DNA of 6,354 nt from Gemmatimonadota bacterium (GTDB taxonomy: Bacteria; Gemmatimonadota; Gemmatimonadetes; Gemmatimonadales; GWC2-71-9). Shown in pieces: positions 5,711-6,354 of the stretch (position 1 is its first letter; every line of letters starts with the position of its first letter). The stretch lies in the NCBI GenBank assembly GCA_025361465.1, contig JANYAG010000100.1:1-6354 (forward strand). Direction: 5' to 3'. Below the pieces are notes generated by a model. It was given only the letters and a program-made list of their open reading frames with translations, did no database searches and was not told the origin of the DNA. The position numbers were made by a program, and so were the translations under genes.

Positions 5711-6354
5711 CTACTTGGTGCCGGCGTCGTCGCCGCCCTGGCCCAGCTGCTTCGGGGCCTCAGTCGTGCCGGCCCCGAGGACCCCCATCTTCGCCTTGAG
5801 CTCGAGCAGCTGCTGGTCCGACGAACCGTGGTACTCGAGTTGCTCGAACTGCCGGGCCAGTGAATCGCCGGACATTTCCTCGTTGAGTTCCGCCGAGGCG
5901 ATCGCCTTGCGCTCGTTGGCCTCGATCTTCTCCTGCATCCGCTCGAACGATTCGAAGGCGCTCTTGTCGCCCATCCCGGAGAGCGTCTCCTGGATGCGCT
6001 GCTGGGCCTCGGCGCGACGGGCGCGGGCGATGAGGATGTTCTTCTTGCGCTTGGCTTCCTCGATCTTGTCGTTGAGCTGGCGCAAGGACGTCTTGAGCGA
6101 CTCGGTTTCCGTCTTGCTCTTGACCCAGGTGTCGTGGAGCTGCTGCGCGCCCTGCAGCGCCTCGTTGTAGCGCATCAGGGCCTGCTTGGCGAGGTCGTCG
6201 CGCCCCTGCTCGACGGCAAGCATCGCCCGGCGTTCCCAGTCCTCGGCCTGCTTCTTCATGGCGGTGGCATCGGCCTCGAGCTTCTTCTCGTCGGCGATGG
6301 ACTGGGCCACCTGCTGGCGCGCCTTATCCAGCTGGGTTCGCATGTCGACGATCA
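5711..6354 (-). CDS. pspA: PspA/IM30 (Vipp1) family membrane-stress protein, N-terminus outside window
   Basis: The frame stays open through the right edge: before the methionine at 6343-6341 the codons read I-V-D, matching the PspA helix pattern (I-x-D-M-x-x-Q-L), so that ATG is internal. About 213 residues are visible; some 40 N-terminal residues, including the usual lipid-binding amphipathic helix, lie outside. What remains is an almost unbroken coiled coil rich in Q, A, E, K and R: RTQLDKARQQVAQSIADEKK, then DDLAKQALMRYNEAL, then FERMQEKIEANERKA, ending in LLELKAKMGVLG and a short Gly/Asp-rich tail. PspA/IM30 proteins belong to the ESCRT-III superfamily and assemble on stressed inner membranes. 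No pspF or other psp genes are in the window. It is the upstream member of a tight tandem with the DUF1611 gene, so its promoter should lie to the right of the window. Family assignment is firm; paralogue identity (PspA or Vipp1) is not decided. Confidence 0.88.
   Translation of the reverse strand, partial: IVDMRTQLDKARQQVAQSIADEKKLEADATAMKKQAEDWERRAMLAVEQGRDDLAKQALMRYNEALQGAQQLHDTWVKSKTETESLKTSLRQLNDKIEEAKRKKNILIARARRAEAQQRIQETLSGMGDKSAFESFERMQEKIEANERKAIASAELNEEMSGDSLARQFEQLEYHGSSDQQLLELKAKMGVLGAGTTEAPKQLGQGGDDAGTK

Noticed and set aside
5625..6170. Plus-strand frame of 181 codons opposite the pspA homologue
   Set aside because: It is the Ser/Arg-rich antisense of a clear PspA coiled coil, with no domain or ribosome site.

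Overview
The window is GC-rich (about two thirds G+C by eye), densely coding bacterial DNA. The Asp-box 'glycosyl hydrolase' family on the left, the long sodium:solute symporter and the codon pattern fit Gemmatimonadota or a similar GC-rich environmental phylum. That placement is an inference from family resemblance, not something the sequence proves. I see no rRNA, tRNA, CRISPR array, insertion sequence or phage gene.

The layout is two gene pairs that converge. On the + strand, 1-2594 is the 3' part of a large Asp-box (BNR/sortilin-type) beta-propeller protein whose start lies left of the window. After a 147-base spacer rich in inverted repeats comes a complete SSS-family symporter of 631 residues (2742-4637). 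On the - strand, a PspA/IM30 (ESCRT-III-like) gene enters from the right edge (6354-5711, N-terminus missing). A complete DUF1611/DgcN-family gene (5689-4634) follows it after about 20 bases. The two convergent genes share their stop codons in the tetranucleotide CTAG at 4634-4637.

The propeller protein and the symporter could be expressed together: an exported, surface-type protein with an inner-membrane Na+-coupled uptake system. The close spacing of pspA and the DUF1611 gene suggests one transcript joining a membrane-stress coiled-coil protein to a small-molecule (probably D-glutamate) N-acetyltransferase. These functional links are inferences from gene order.

The parts that family annotation does not explain are RNA-level structures. 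They are: (i) a nested hairpin at 4672-4723 inside the antisense of the DUF1611 3' end, placed where the symporter transcript would need a terminator; (ii) a second hairpin at 4628-4647 centred on the shared stops; (iii) a series of mutually exclusive stems, attenuator-like in order and ending in a U-rich stretch, between the propeller gene and the symporter (2614-2700); and (iv) a hairpin that fills the pspA-DUF1611 gap, where no Shine-Dalgarno sequence is visible.
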